Below, one piece after another: positions 9,551 through 20,086 of a DNA stretch of 28,106 nucleotides. The position numbers and the translations under genes were made by a program. The first letter of the stretch is position 1; each line of letters opens with the position of its first letter. Under the pieces are notes generated by a model, which saw nothing but the letters and a program-made list of their open reading frames with translations, was not told where the DNA came from and did no database searches. This DNA comes from Chromera velia (Eukaryota > Sar > Chromeraceae): contig JAHBMJ010002809.1 of assembly GCA_018398765.1 (NCBI GenBank), positions 67,178-95,283 on the forward strand. Direction: 5' to 3'.

Positions 9551-11788
9551 ATGAAGGTCGTGGCCATTGCCTCCGCCCTCGGTGCCGTCTTCGGCAACGC
9601 CTTCGTGGTGTCCCGCAGTGCCCCCAGAAGCGCCGCCCTTCTCTCAAAAGTAGGTGTAAGCGGGGGGTGGAGGGGGGGGTATTCCACAGTCGTGTCTGTG
9701 TGCGCCTTTTTATTATCTTTTCTCTCAAGAAGTTTCTTCATTCCGTTTTGCTGTCTCTGCTGTTGGAGTTGCTTTCTCTTTCTGTCACTCGGACATGACG
9801 ATGAAGGGAAGCAAGAGGATGTTTTTGAAGATCCTCCTGAAAGACTGTTGAAGAATCCAATCTCGCAGGATGCTGTGGGAGGGGAATCCGATCGCCGGCC
9901 TGCCTGAGTGAAAAGAAGAAGCAGACACACAACACAAAACGAGAGACGAAGAGGCAAACGCACACACACCCCTTCAGAGTCTCACTCCATGTTCGAGGAG
10001 AGTCCACAACACACCCTACACTTATCCTTCTGAGCTAAGAGGTCAAGGGAAAGAAGATCAAGAAACCCACAGATGAGAAGAGAAGTCTGTTGAAGTTCCC
10101 TGCGCGTCTCTGTTTGTTCTCGTGTGCGTGCGTGTGTGCAGGTTCGCAATGCGAGGTCTTCTGTGTCCATGGCGGTCCGTCTCGTTTCTTCTATTCTCTT
10201 CTCCTCTTGTCTCTACGGTTTTTGCTCCCCTCTCCTCTGTTCGGCTTTGTGTTCTCCCATCCAGCCTGCCTTCCTTTCTTCTCCCTCCGTTGCCCTGCCG
10301 TGCATGGAGCACAAGATCCTAGCTTCTCTCCTCAGCAAGCAGTCTCTCATGCCCTCCCATTCTCTGCCGTGCATGGAACACAAGATCCTAGCTTCTCTCC
10401 TCAGCAAGCAGTCTCTCAATCGATGAAAGAGTAGCAGTTTGCGTCTTTGCTCGTTGAGGCAATCCTTCCTTCCTGTGCACAATGCTTTCTTTCTTTCTGC
10501 GCCGAATCAATCCAATCCTCTGCCTCTGTCCCTTCCACCCAAAGTTCGCGTGTCTGCCCCCTTGCCCCTGCGGAACCCGAAAGTCGCCACCAAATTTTGT
10601 CAACGCAGACATTTTCTTCCCTTCCGATGCCAATGAGGTTTGAAAAAGGAAAGCTCCATCCATCCATCCATCCATCCATCCATCCATCAAGTCCCTCACA
10701 ACCAATCCAGCAGCCCTCAATCGTTCAATCCTCCCTCTCTTCTGCCGTCCTCTCCCGTCTCTCACCAGAGGTCAGGCAGGACCCGAAATTTTTGTTTCTC
10801 GGGCCGCGGATGTCATTTCTTGGCAGTAAGAGTTCTTGTTTCGTTGACGACTTCTCTTCTCTCTGCCTGGCTGCGTGCGTGCGTGCGTGCGTTTTTGCAG
10901 AACCCGAAGGTCTTCTTTGACGTCGCCATCGACGGGGAGGATGCCGGTCGCGTGGAGTTTGAATTGTTCTCGGATGTCGTCCCAAAAACCGCCGAGAACT
11001 TCAGAGCCCTCTGCACTGGGGAGAAGGGGCAGGGAAGGTGCGTGCGTGCGTCGATGGGCAGAACGAATTGAATTTGAAAGAAAGCACTTAATTGTGCATG
11101 CTGGTCATCTTGTTCGTGTTGTGAATGAATGCCGATCCATCGATCTGTCGAAAGCTGTGTACCCCGACGTGCATTTTCTTTCATACAGAATTCATTTTCA
11201 GGGAGCGCTCCTGTATGAAAGAAACGCTCTTCCTTTGTCGCGACTGCCTGTCTATTCGCTTCCTTCGGAGCCGCACACAGTAGCACCTCCACACCTACAG
11301 ACACACACACACACACACACCCTTCCCTTCCTGTCTCGCTGCACCATTTAAATCTTTCTTTCTTTCTTTCTTTCTTTTCTTTCTTTTCTTTCTTTTCTTT
11401 CTTTTCTTTCTTTTCTTTTTTTTCTTTCTTTTCTTTCTTTCTTTCTGCAGATCGGGAAAGCCCCTCTCCTACAAGGGCTGCAAATTCCACCGCGTGATCC
11501 CCCAGTTCATGATCCAGGGGGGGGACTTCACTGCCGGCAACGGGACGGGGGGGGAGTCCATCTACGGCCGCACGTTCCCTGACGAGAACTTCCAGAAGAA
11601 GCACACCGGCCCCGGCCTCCTCTCCATGGCCAACAGCGGCCCCAACACCAACGGCTCCCAATTCTTCATCACAACCGTCGACACACCCTGGCTGGATGGA
11701 CGCCACGTCGTCTTCGGACAGGTCGGTCAGAGAGGGAGAGGCGTGAGAGGGAGGATGGATAGGATGGTGTGATGTTTTTCCATCATGA

Positions 11789-11821
<33 letters not shown>

Positions 11822-12138
11822 TTCTTGTGTGTCTCTCCCTTTCTTTCGCTCTCTCTCTGTCTTGTCTCCCTGCCTGCCACTGTCCCTGTCCCGGTCTCTC
11901 TTTGGGAGTGTACGTGTGCTTGTGTGTATGTTTGTGCACATGTGTTTACTTGTGCGCGTGTGGCGGGAAGGGGGGGGCGGGTCGGTAGGTGGGTGCGTAT
12001 GTCTGTACCGGAAATAGTGAGGCAACTCGGCTCCTTTCTCGTTCTGCGCATGATTTTTAAGTGTCTGTGCGTGTTTGTGTACGTGCATACGCGTGCGTAT
12101 GTGCATGCATGTGTGCGTGTGTGTGTGCATGCAAAGCT

Positions 12139-12169
<31 letters not shown>

Positions 12170-12311
12170 TTCTATAAATCTGTGTTGATGTCCATCTGCG
12201 TGAGTGCAGGTCGTGAAGGGTATGGACATCGTGAAGAAGATTGAGTCCTTCGGCAGCCAGTCAGGGGCCCCCAAGCGTCAGATGATGATCAAGGACTGCG
12301 GACAGGTCTAA
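9551..12311 (+). CDS. Cyclophilin-type peptidyl-prolyl cis-trans isomerase, probably plastid-targeted
   Basis: Four exons: 9551-9649, 10901-11037, 11451-11721 and 12210-12311 (junction phases 0, 2, 0; donors GTAGGT, GTGCGT, GTCGGT; acceptors ttgcag, tctgcag, gtgcag). The 202-residue product isomerises Xaa-Pro bonds. Residues 34-202 are a complete single-domain cyclophilin with the CTGEKG motif at 71 and [15 protein letters not shown] at 91-105. They keep the catalytic and binding residues equivalent to human CypA Arg55 (R93), Phe60 (F98), Gln63 (Q101), Phe113 (F151), Trp121 (W159) and His126 (H164). The first 33 residues form a hydrophobic signal peptide ([15 protein letters not shown]) ending in NAF, then a Ser/Arg/Ala-rich stretch. 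That is the two-part leader typical of complex red-lineage plastids, so import to a plastid stroma or intermembrane compartment is likely. The leader is exactly exon 1; a 1.25-kb intron separates it from the enzyme. An ER/secretory destination is the alternative. Confidence 0.95.
9650..10900 (+). other. Cyclophilin intron 1, with 68-bp-period duplication
   Basis: Long intron. Segment 10296-10349 recurs at 10364-10417 with one mismatch. (ATCC)n lies at 10655-10688 and GTGC repeats precede the acceptor. Two look-alikes of the exon 2 start occur at 10569-10585 and 10775-10788. Long minus-strand frames over it are antisense shadows. Confidence 0.85.
11353..11446 (+). repeat. (CTTT)n / (CTTTT)n pyrimidine tract at the intron 2 acceptor
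   Basis: More than 90 bases of nearly pure C/T run straight into the CTGCAG acceptor of cyclophilin exon 3, so the microsatellite doubles as the polypyrimidine tract. An (AC)n run lies upstream at 11299-11322. Confidence 0.95.
11788..12170 (+). repeat. (CT)n and (GT)n microsatellites in cyclophilin intron 3
   Basis: A CT run at 11788-11822 and a GT run ending near 12168, with GTGC/GTAT-rich DNA between. Open frames over this block on either strand are repeat translations. Confidence 0.9.
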
Positions 12312-13349
12312 TAGAATCAATACTGCCTGCACCCCTGCATCATGAAAGAGAAGAAAGAGTTGGAAATCAAAGGGAACGGAACAGAAGAGAAGCGAAGGTC
12401 AAGCTGCAGATTTAAGTGAGAAATTGGGGATAGAAAAGGAAGCGACACGGGGAAGCGAGGGAAAAAGAAATTTAGAGAAAGATCGCCGACGAGAGGATTC
12501 ATTGTCGTGAGGTCCGTCCAAAGGAGGGGGGCAGGAAGGAAGGAAGAAAGAAAGAAAGGAGCGGTATGAGAGGAAATCCGCCAAAGACTTGAAGAGATAG
12601 ATTCGATGTCTCTTCCCGTCTTGTCTCTCTGGGAGCGGCAAAGAAAGAAAGGAGAAAACTATACAGTCTGTCTGTTTGGGGGGCGATCCCTATGAAGGCA
12701 CAAGAGCCCGAAACGGTTCGCGAGAGAGTACGTGAGTGAGTGAGTGAGTGCAAGGATGCACTGCCTGAAAGCATCCCTCCCACCCCCGGGCTGGCTGCGT
12801 TGATTTGATTTTTCACTCTATGTTTGTGTCGGACGGACGGAAAGAAGGAGAGAATTCTGGCCGGCCGACTAATTCGGAAACGAACCCTTAGTGATGCATC
12901 AAACAATCATGTTTCAACTCGACCCAACTCAATGTGAGTTACCTCCTGTGTCAGCAGAGTTACTTCCTCTGTCAGCAGAGTAGACGGGATTCAATTAAGA
13001 AGAAGAAGAAGAAGAAGAAGTCAGAAGGGGGGGCTGGGAAGGTATGGGAAGACGCGATAAGCAAAGGCAAAACCTAGTTGAGAAGAAAAGAAGGAAGTTA
13101 CCAGAAGAAAAGAGTGCCAGTGTTCTTAAGTCAACTTTAGCTCTGTTTGTCAAACAAATGGCATGCATGTTTGTGTGAGGAAGGCAATGAGTGAGACATT
13201 CAAGTTCTGTCTAGCCCTAGGTCTAGCCTCCCCTCAAATTAAAGGACCAGCACAACAATCTGCGCCCGATGCGTGGATCAATTCTAGCAATCTTATTATA
13301 GTGAATCCTACACTGTACACTGTGCTGTTAGGAGTAACTAACTTAGTTT

Positions 13350-14440
13350 GGTTACCGAGGCGGCCGTTAGGCCGCTCGGTAACCATTTTCATGGTTACGG
13401 TAATCCTGCAGAGTCACATTGATTACCGTTGTTTCGGTAAGCAAAACAGTGGTAATCGTTCTTTTAAGCAAAACAAATTAGTAGGTAAATCGAGTACCAA
13501 AGATAGATTTATTGTAAAGTTCTCTTATGTCTAGAATTTAAATATGTGTAAGTATATGTAAGTTAAAGTTAAATTTTTGATATTATAGAAACAACTTAGA
13601 CAAAAAAAGTTTAAAAATAATCTTTTTTACGTCATACGTACTGTACTCGTACACAGTTTTTAAAGATGCGTTTCTCCTATAGTAGGATTAGGATTAGGAT
13701 TTATGTCCGGAGGATTGGCCTCCCGCACCACTGCCGAATGTCCGACGTATAGCTCCCAAGGAAAGCGCCTAGACGCATTAGACCTCCCTGGCCGGCCCGC
13801 ATAGGTCTAGCCTGCGCCATAAACAGTTAATTTACCATTGAAGAAAAAGCACACGTGGCATCATTTTTCCTTTATCTGGATGGCTTTCTCGTTCCGATCG
13901 GAGGCCATCTGACAGAGGGGCAAAAGGCTGCCAAAAGCGAAATGACTTTTACTGCTGAAACGCAAGAGTAAAAAGGAGAAAAAGAATTGAGAGAAGAGAT
14001 TCAAGAGATTAAGACCAAGTGCGAGAGAGAACACGTTTATTTCATACTTTTCAGAGTAACCAAGAACGTTTCTTTTCCCGAGACGCACAAAGGGGAACGG
14101 TAAAGCCCTCTCTCTTCTTATGAGTTGCTTTTTATCGTTCTGTCTGACTCAGAAAGATGAAGTAACACTGTCAAGGAGAGTAACAAGAAAGGAAACTTCA
14201 ACCAGAGCGAGAAAAAAGAATGAAGAATTGAGACTAAGTGAGAAAAAGAGAGAAGTACTCTTCTGTTTTTTTTCACACTTTTCTGAGTAACCAAGAACAT
14301 TCTTTTCCCGAGACGTACAGAGGGGAATGGAAGACCCTCTCTCTTCTTGTGGGTTGCTTTCTGTTGTTCTGTCCGATATTAGATCTTGATATAACACATT
14401 TGTGGGCAGATACAGCCAGATTACCACGGTAGTGGTAATC
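13350..14440. mobile_element. Possible non-autonomous transposon bounded by GGTTACC/GGTAATC hairpins
   Basis: At 13350-13384 an almost perfect inverted repeat (ggttaccgag.cggcc with a gtta loop) is followed by several further GGTTAC, GGTAATC and GATTACC words up to about 13460. At 14419-14440 a perfect 9-bp palindrome, gattaccac / gtggtaatc with a ggta loop, uses the same word. Between them there is no transposase-like frame. Terminal hairpins sharing one word plus non-coding interior suggest a MITE or foldback element. No target-site duplication was found by eye, so boundaries are uncertain. Confidence 0.35.
14054..14376. repeat. Diverged tandem repeat, 231-bp period
   Basis: The segment starting gagtaaccaagaac at 14054 recurs at 14285 with scattered substitutions and small indels; similarity extends upstream so that roughly 13915-14150 and 14150-14385 are two copies. 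Short frames in it share a translated motif only because of the duplication. Confidence 0.75.
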
Positions 14441-14450
14441 CCTTCAGACG

Positions 14451-14651
14451 GTGAATCAGACCCCTCTAGTTACCAAGCCTTTCTCAGGCGTGCAACCGTC
14501 GGGCCTGGACTCTGGAGGGCGCATGACATGTCTGATTATTGAGGGGGGGGACGGGACTCCAGAGTCATGGCAGAGCACAGTCTTCCAGGCATACCAGCGA
14601 ATCTGCGAGGAACTTGTGAGATGGCCCCAGGGTCGTTTGGGCTTTCGTTGA
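14451..14651 (+). CDS. Weak candidate small ORF or exon
   Basis: A 66-codon frame with protein-like composition (LDSGGRMTCLIIEGGDGTPE, then QAYQRICEELVRWPQ) follows a possible acceptor (cctttctcag at 14478-14487). The opposite strand is open too. There is no family match, no clear partner exon, and it sits beside a repeat element, so it may be a relic. Low confidence. Confidence 0.2.
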   Translation: MNQTPLVTKPFSGVQPSGLDSGGRMTCLIIEGGDGTPESWQSTVFQAYQRICEELVRWPQGRLGFR

Positions 14652-15623
14652 TTCCCCAAGACTTTGGCTTCTGCAGAGTTATGCGCTTGATACACTCATG
14701 TGTGTCTTGTCGTTTCAATGCATATATGCGTGTATAATGTATGTCTCTGTTCTGTCAATTCTCCCGTCTTCATAAAACGGTTTTCTTCTGCAAGAATCTC
14801 TTTCCTTCCCTAGCTTTCTGCCAGCAAAATCCAGCTAAAAACTTTTTTCTCTTTCTTTTGAAAAAACCTATTCAGATTAACATTGCGAGCACTTACAAAA
14901 AACCCGTTTCCCCCTCTCATCTCTCCTTTTCTTCACTGAGTCTCTCTTTTCTCATGGAATTCAATATATGAATATGGTATGTGCATGTGCCGAGCTTTTA
15001 TGTCTCCATGCGCCCCCGCAGTGTTGCTGTGCTTCTTTCTGCGTTCATTGAGGCCAGATAGTACTCATTGTTCAGCCTGAGCGGTTAGTGTGGGAGGACA
15101 TCCAGTCGTTTTGAGCTAGCGTTTTCAATTGCCCTTCTCTCTCAATCTGGGCTTGCCTCTTTCTGCATGCACGTTTTGAATAGACAAAAAACAAACAATG
15201 CATGCCATGCCCCATAGTTGGCCAGAGCCCAAGTGGTGTGCTCCCCGGCTTTAACTGCCTCAATTCAATTCATTCGCTACGTCGAATAGTAAAATAGTTC
15301 ATAATAGTTAGCTATTTGTACTATTTTAATAGAGCATTTGCGATCATACTAATCATGCTATGCTTGACTCTAAATAACTTTTCAGGGCCTGCATGCATGT
15401 TTTTTTAATGATTTTTCAAGAAAAAAAGCTAGCCAAAGACTTTGGCGAATAATATAATATTACTAGACACTGTTGGGCTCGCTAGCTGTCTAGCAGTGTC
15501 TAAAACGACCTTTTGACACGCGTTAGACGCTTTGGATGCAGGTATGAACACAAGCTTTGATTCAAGCCTCTGCAGAAGAATTTTCCCGTTTTGAGGCTGT
15601 TTTTCTTTTTTTTCAAGTCTCCT

Positions 15624-15668
15624 CTAAGTGTACTTATACGCTGCTGCGCCAGGGGTCTGATTCGGAGG
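15624..15668 (-). CDS. Tentative terminal exon of the WW-domain gene
   Basis: A very good minus-strand acceptor (a long pyrimidine tract, then cgcgcag) precedes 15668. Entered in phase 0, as left by the GTCAGT donor at 16179, it adds PPNQTPGAAAYKYT and a TAG. Only acceptor quality and phase support it; other phases are open further. Confidence 0.25.
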   Translation of the reverse strand, partial: PPNQTPGAAAYKYT

Positions 15669-16061
15669 CTGCGCGCAGGAAGAAAAAGCAGAACAAAAGA
15701 CATTTTACAAGCGAAGAAGCATGAACATCTTGTGTAGATATATGCATGCATGGTACATATAAAGTGCTATGGGTCAGAAATGCAGATCGAGGGATTGACT
15801 GTGTCGCTGCATGCAAAGAGGCGCCTTGCACATTTCGCAATTGTATGTACATTCTTTAGTCAAACAACATTTGTTGCAACGTATTTTTTTCAGTTTGTCA
15901 ATCATCTCAGCAAACATTGTGAGGTTCGTTTCTCCTCACTTGATTGGATCGTTTTTTCTTCTCTCTTTTTGTCCGCATCTATAAACTCTGCAGAACATGA
16001 TTTGCAAAGCACTTTGGGTCTGCAAATGAATGTGCATTCACACATATGGGACACGTATGCA

Positions 16062-16094
<33 letters not shown>

Positions 16095-16179
16095 ATCCGC
16101 GTAGGCAGATGTGCGTGCGTGTGTGTGAGTGTAAGAGAATGAGTGAGAGAGAGAGATTTCTGCGTATGGTCAGACTGAC

Positions 16180-17550
16180 ATTAGCGCCGTCTCGCGTTTG
16201 CGGTCTGACGCCTCCCGTCTCCTCCAAACTCTCGGAGACCTTCACGACCTCCCCGAAGGCAGAGCTCGGACGGGACCCGGAAGCGTGCACAGGCGCAATC
16301 AGAGCCTGCAGCGCCAAGCCCTTGCACTGGCTGCTCAGTTGAGCTTCTGAGTAGGGAAACTCCCCGCACCCCGCGGCCATCCACAACTCTCTCAGCATCA
16401 GGGCCTTCACGAAAATCTCGTTCGCAGCACTCGTCGCGGGGTTGTCCCACCTGCGTGAGGGGGGGGGCAGAAGGGGGGAGGGACGGAGGGAGGAAGGGAA
16501 AGGGTCCTTCCTGTGCATTTTGTATCATCTGTTTCATCTGTTTGTTTGTTTGTTTGCTGGCTGATTTTTCCAAGTGCGTGCGGGTGATCGAGAGAAGCTG
16601 ATCATGTGAAATCGTCTTTCTGGCTGGCTGGCTGGCTGGCCAGCTGGCTGGCTAGCTGTCTGCTGAGTCTATCAATCAATCAATCAGACTCCTGAGCTCC
16701 TGTTGGATGCATGTTGTCTTTTCATTTAATGATTTCAGCAGTCTGTTGGTAGACAAACCAATCTTGTTGCCTGCCCAGTGCAGTCTGTGCAATATGGGAT
16801 TCAGTGAATTGAAAACAAAAGAAAACTGCAAAGGGCCATCAGGGGGGTTCTGTCATCTGTTCTTTGATTTGTTCGTTCAAATCAGAGGTCTTTGCTTTCA
16901 TTTATTCATTCATTCATTCATTCATTTATTCATTCATTCATTCATTCATTCATTCAATCGTTCATTCATTCATTCATTTATTCATTCATTCATTTATTCA
17001 TTCGTTTTTCATTCATTCATTCATTCATGCATGCATTCATTCATTCATTCATTCAATCATTCATTCAATCGTTCATTCATTCATTCATTCATTCAATCGT
17101 TCATCCATCCATTCATTCATTCATTCAATCGTTCATTCCTTCATTCAATCGTTCATTCATTCATTCATTCATTCATTCATTCAATCGTTCATTCATTCAT
17201 GCATTCATTCATTCATTCATTCAATCGTTCATTCATTCATTCATTCATTCAATCGTTCATTCATTCATTCATTCATTCATTCAATCGTTCATTCATTCAT
17301 TCATTCACCCATCCATTCATTCATTCATTCATCCATGCATTCATTAATTCATTCATTGATTCATTCATTTATTTATTCATTCATTCATTCATGCATTCAT
17401 GCATGCATTCATTCATTCATAGTATGAAAATGAATGCATGCAACGTCCGTTCTTGCATTCGTTCAAATCAAATTAGAGTTCTGTCTTTATAAGTGCGCAT
17501 GATTGACAAAAAAAAATTGAGGACCAGGCAACACGAACTCTTCCCTCTTG

Positions 17551-17585
<35 letters not shown>

Positions 17586-18026
17586 CGGTACACCCCATAC
17601 AGAGAAACAACAGCAAAAAAGAGCCCCTGAGGTCCAAGTCAATTAATTCACAGCGGCTGACCGAGACCTAGGAGGGGGCCTAGATCCGTCCTGGGGCCCC
17701 TCCTTGTCGAGCGCCTCCAGGTACCACTGCCGGGGGGGGGCGCCGTCCTTCCCGGAGGCCTCCTCGAAGGGGCCCTTCCAACGCCCGTACAGACTGCAAC
17801 AGAAAGCAGAAAGGGAGGGGCATGCATCATGCAAGCATCAAGAGGATCTCAGGTGATGATGAGCAGACTGCGCATCATAATGATCGATGATCTCAGATTT
17901 GATGCATGGAAGGAACTCTCGTCTTGGTGGAACAATGAGGAGGGCTGGATCTTCTTTTCTTATGGAAAAGAGATAGAACTGATTGAACGCTGTCGACCAG
18001 CCTCCGTGGAATCAAATGAAAAAAAT

Positions 18027-18082
<56 letters not shown>

Positions 18083-18100
18083 CGGACAGAGTGCAAAGGA

Positions 18101-18141
<41 letters not shown>

Positions 18142-19502
18142 GCAGAATATGCCGGCTGCTGACCGCGTGACGAGTTCCGGGTTCATCAGAAGGTTCAATT
18201 GGTTCTCGACCATCCTGCCCATCCTCCGCGGGTCTCTCAAGTTCTCCGGTTTCTGCTTACGGAGGTAGTCGGCGAACGAACGAAAGAAGTGCTCCAGAGG
18301 GTGGTGCCACTGCATGCCACAAAAACAGACAGGCAGGCAGGCAGGCAGGCAGATACGTACAGTGCCACAACAGATATGGATTCTGACAAGGCACCAAATA
18401 ATGACCGTATTCATTCATACACAATGAACGGACGCCAGGAGCAGTCTCTGAGAGGAGAGGACAGGGCCCTCACAGGCGGGTAGAAGAGACTGACGCACGC
18501 AAGTCAGGTGGGTAGAAGTACTTGCGTGCGTCAGTTGAGAGGGTACTGCAGGCGGGTAGAATGGAATACATAGAACAGATAGAAACGAAAGACGGTGTGC
18601 GGGCGGTCACAGGAAGGAGACCCAAGAAAGAACAGGCGGCAGGCAGAAAAGCACACAAACAAACAAACAGACTGGAGGATAGAAGACGGGAGGGAAAAAA
18701 GAGACCCTACCTACCTGCGACAATACTGCCCCCGGATGAAAGAAGAAGACTCTTTTCTTTTCGTCCATTTTGGCCATCCACGGATTTGGCAGCTCAACCC
18801 CCAGCATTCCCTTCATAAGTTCAAACACCCGGAGGTCCTCCCCTTCTGGGTCCTGCAAGCGCCGGCCCATGCAGGAATCAATCAAGGAGAACAGAGAGAA
18901 CGTCCACATACACTAACGTGCAAAGATGCACACAGAGGCGCACAGACATAAATTCATGGAAGGACAGAGGGCAGATCTACGGATATACAGATAGACATAT
19001 GTATCATATCATATGTATACAGATAGACATAAATTCATGGAAGGGCAGAGGGCAGATCTACAGACATTCGGCTGGAGACACACAAATTGTACAGGCGTAC
19101 AGAAAGGCAGATAGATTCAAACACAGCGACTGGGGAGGGAAACAACAGACAGCCTGAGGACTTTTTCGTGTGGGGGCTGAGGGATATGAGGGCACACGGA
19201 AGAACAGAAAGGAACAAAACGCGCAGACGAGTCAACAGCGACAGGTTCAGGTGCGCATGAGAAGACAAAGGGAGGAACGGTGTACAGACAGACAAGCAAT
19301 CGATCGATCGATCAACTGACCAGCCCTAGGTGTTTTGCGTAGGCCTCTTTCTTCTGCAGGTACCAAACAGAGATAACCGGAGAAAACAAATCACCCCCCA
19401 GACATGTGGATGAAAAGAGACACAGAGCCAGAAATGGAGAAAGAGAGAGAGGGAGAGGGAGAGGGAGAGGGAGAGGGAGCGGGAGAGAGAGAGACGCGCA
19501 CA

Positions 19503-19542
<40 letters not shown>

Positions 19543-19925
19543 ATGGATAGAAAATGAGAAAGACGTTCAGACCTGAGAGAAGGAGGTCTTACTTGCAGGA
19601 ACAGCAATCTCTCTCTCCATCATTTACAGATACCGTCATGTACAAACAGAAAACGGTTTGTGAGTGGCGAGCGAGTAATGAAAAAGATCTCTCAATTAAG
19701 TTAACGAACGAACTGCAGTCAGTGAAGGCCGGGGGGGGCCTTCAGGTTCTTTCTTGACAAAAAGAAAGACGTACCCGAATGAAGGACAGAAGGCAAGTGT
19801 CTGCAGGCCTCCGCAGAGCTGCTCAAGTGATACACGCACATTGATAACAGACAGAGATACAGAGAGACGGACTGACCATCCACCTTCCAATGCTAACGCC
19901 TTGCGCGGCCTCTGGAAAGGGTTGT
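16180..19925 (-). CDS. Tandem WW-domain protein, CEP164-like (3' exon block)
   Basis: Seven minus-strand exons chain with matching phases: 19925-19884, 19818-19775, 19353-19321, 18852-18715, 18309-18164, 17793-17668 and 16450-16180. WW domain 1 runs from PNPWMAKMDEKKRVFFFHPG (exon 18852-18715) to WHHPLEHFFRSFADYL, which opens exon 18309-18164. A Trp, aromatic strand, second Trp, then HPLEHFFR is the arrangement known from the centriolar appendage protein CEP164 and related ciliary proteins. WW domain 2 runs from GRWKGPF and RQWYLEAL (exon 17793-17668) to WDNP at the start of exon 16450-16180. WW domains bind Pro-rich peptides, so a scaffold, perhaps at basal bodies, is an inference. After WW2 a helical segment follows (FVKALMLRELW). 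The true 3' end is unclear: donors GTCAGT (16179) and GTCAGA (16209) are both possible, and a last exon may lie at 15668. The 5' link to the exon ending near 20258 is unresolved. Confidence 0.7.
16451..17667. repeat. Intron of the WW gene with 520-bp (ATTC)n minisatellite
   Basis: From about 16898 to 17420 the plus strand is CATT tetranucleotide, interrupted at irregular intervals by an aatcgttc variant that gives a higher-order pattern, plus ccatccat and atgcatgc islands. Smaller CTGG (16621-16655), CAAT (16673-16684, 17557-17584) repeats flank it. Because the unit is 4 bases, all frames stay open for long distances; none is a gene. Confidence 0.95.
18030..18138 (-). repeat. (CA)n-(GA)n-(CA)n compound microsatellite
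   Basis: CA then GA then CA on the plus strand, i.e. GT/CT on the coding strand, just inside the intron after the WW1 exon 18309-18164. The 18104-18137 run starts 26 bases beyond the donor. Confidence 0.95.
18489..18534. repeat. Perfect 15-bp inverted repeat
   Basis: ctgacgcacgcaagt at 18489-18503 pairs exactly with acttgcgtgcgtcag at 18520-18534, with a 16-base spacer, within the intron between the WW1 exons. It could form a stable hairpin in RNA or mark a local inversion-duplication. Confidence 0.9.
18944..19061. repeat. 37-bp direct repeat, offset 81
   Basis: Copies at 18944-18980 and 19025-19061 (agacataaattcatggaagg onward) differ by one base. They lie in the intron upstream (on the minus strand) of exon 18852-18715. 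Confidence 0.95.
19440..19540 (-). repeat. GA-rich and CA microsatellite
   Basis: GAGAGG hexamers, a CA run at 19498-19520 and a GA run to 19541 on the plus strand, within an intron of the WW gene. Confidence 0.9.
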
Positions 19926-19928
19926 CTG

Positions 19929-19960
<32 letters not shown>

Positions 19961-19962
19961 CA
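19926..19962 (-). repeat. (GGCA)n abutting an exon acceptor
   Basis: Eight GGCA units on the plus strand read CTGC on the coding strand and end in the CTGCAG acceptor of exon 19925-19884, so the microsatellite supplies the splice site context. Confidence 0.9.
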
Positions 19963-20086
19963 AAGAGGGTCACTCAAATCACTCAGGAGCGTGCATGTAT
20001 CCGATTAGTCTCCATGCACCCGTGCTGATAATGGACTCTGTGAGTAGAAGACCACATCGCAAACCTCCATGCGGACTCGTGTCTTG

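Larger units (their letters stand above)
12312..15623. other. Convergent intergenic region between cyclophilin and WW locus
   Basis: No well-supported gene. It holds a purine-rich 3' flank of the cyclophilin, a 21-bp tandem duplication at 12936-12977, an AAG run at 13000-13020, a hairpin-bounded repeat element (13350-14440) and AT-rich DNA from 15280 to 15480. Confidence 0.6.

Noticed and set aside
10813-12051. 412-codon minus-strand frame
   Set aside because: Antisense to cyclophilin exons and to CT/GT microsatellites; the sense strand has conserved cyclophilin residues and splice sites.
11783-12274. His-Thr and Arg-Glu repeat frames on the minus strand
   Set aside because: Translations of (CA)n and (GA)n in cyclophilin intron 3.
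13163-13534. 123-codon plus-strand frame
   Set aside because: It runs through the hairpin cluster and its repeats, with no motif or splice context.
13679-13705. Telomere-like ggattaggatta repeat
   Set aside because: Only about three imperfect units, not a uniform array, and internal.
13720-13815. tRNA- or SINE-like GC-rich patch
   Set aside because: Short palindromes (agacct/aggtct) but no cloverleaf, no clear A and B boxes.
16707-17492. Very long plus-strand frame of FIHS repeats (261 codons)
   Set aside because: It is the translation of a CATT tetranucleotide satellite; all three frames are open for the same reason.
18489-19061. CRISPR-like array from spaced repeats
   Set aside because: Only two-copy local duplications, eukaryotic introns, no regular spacer-repeat alternation.
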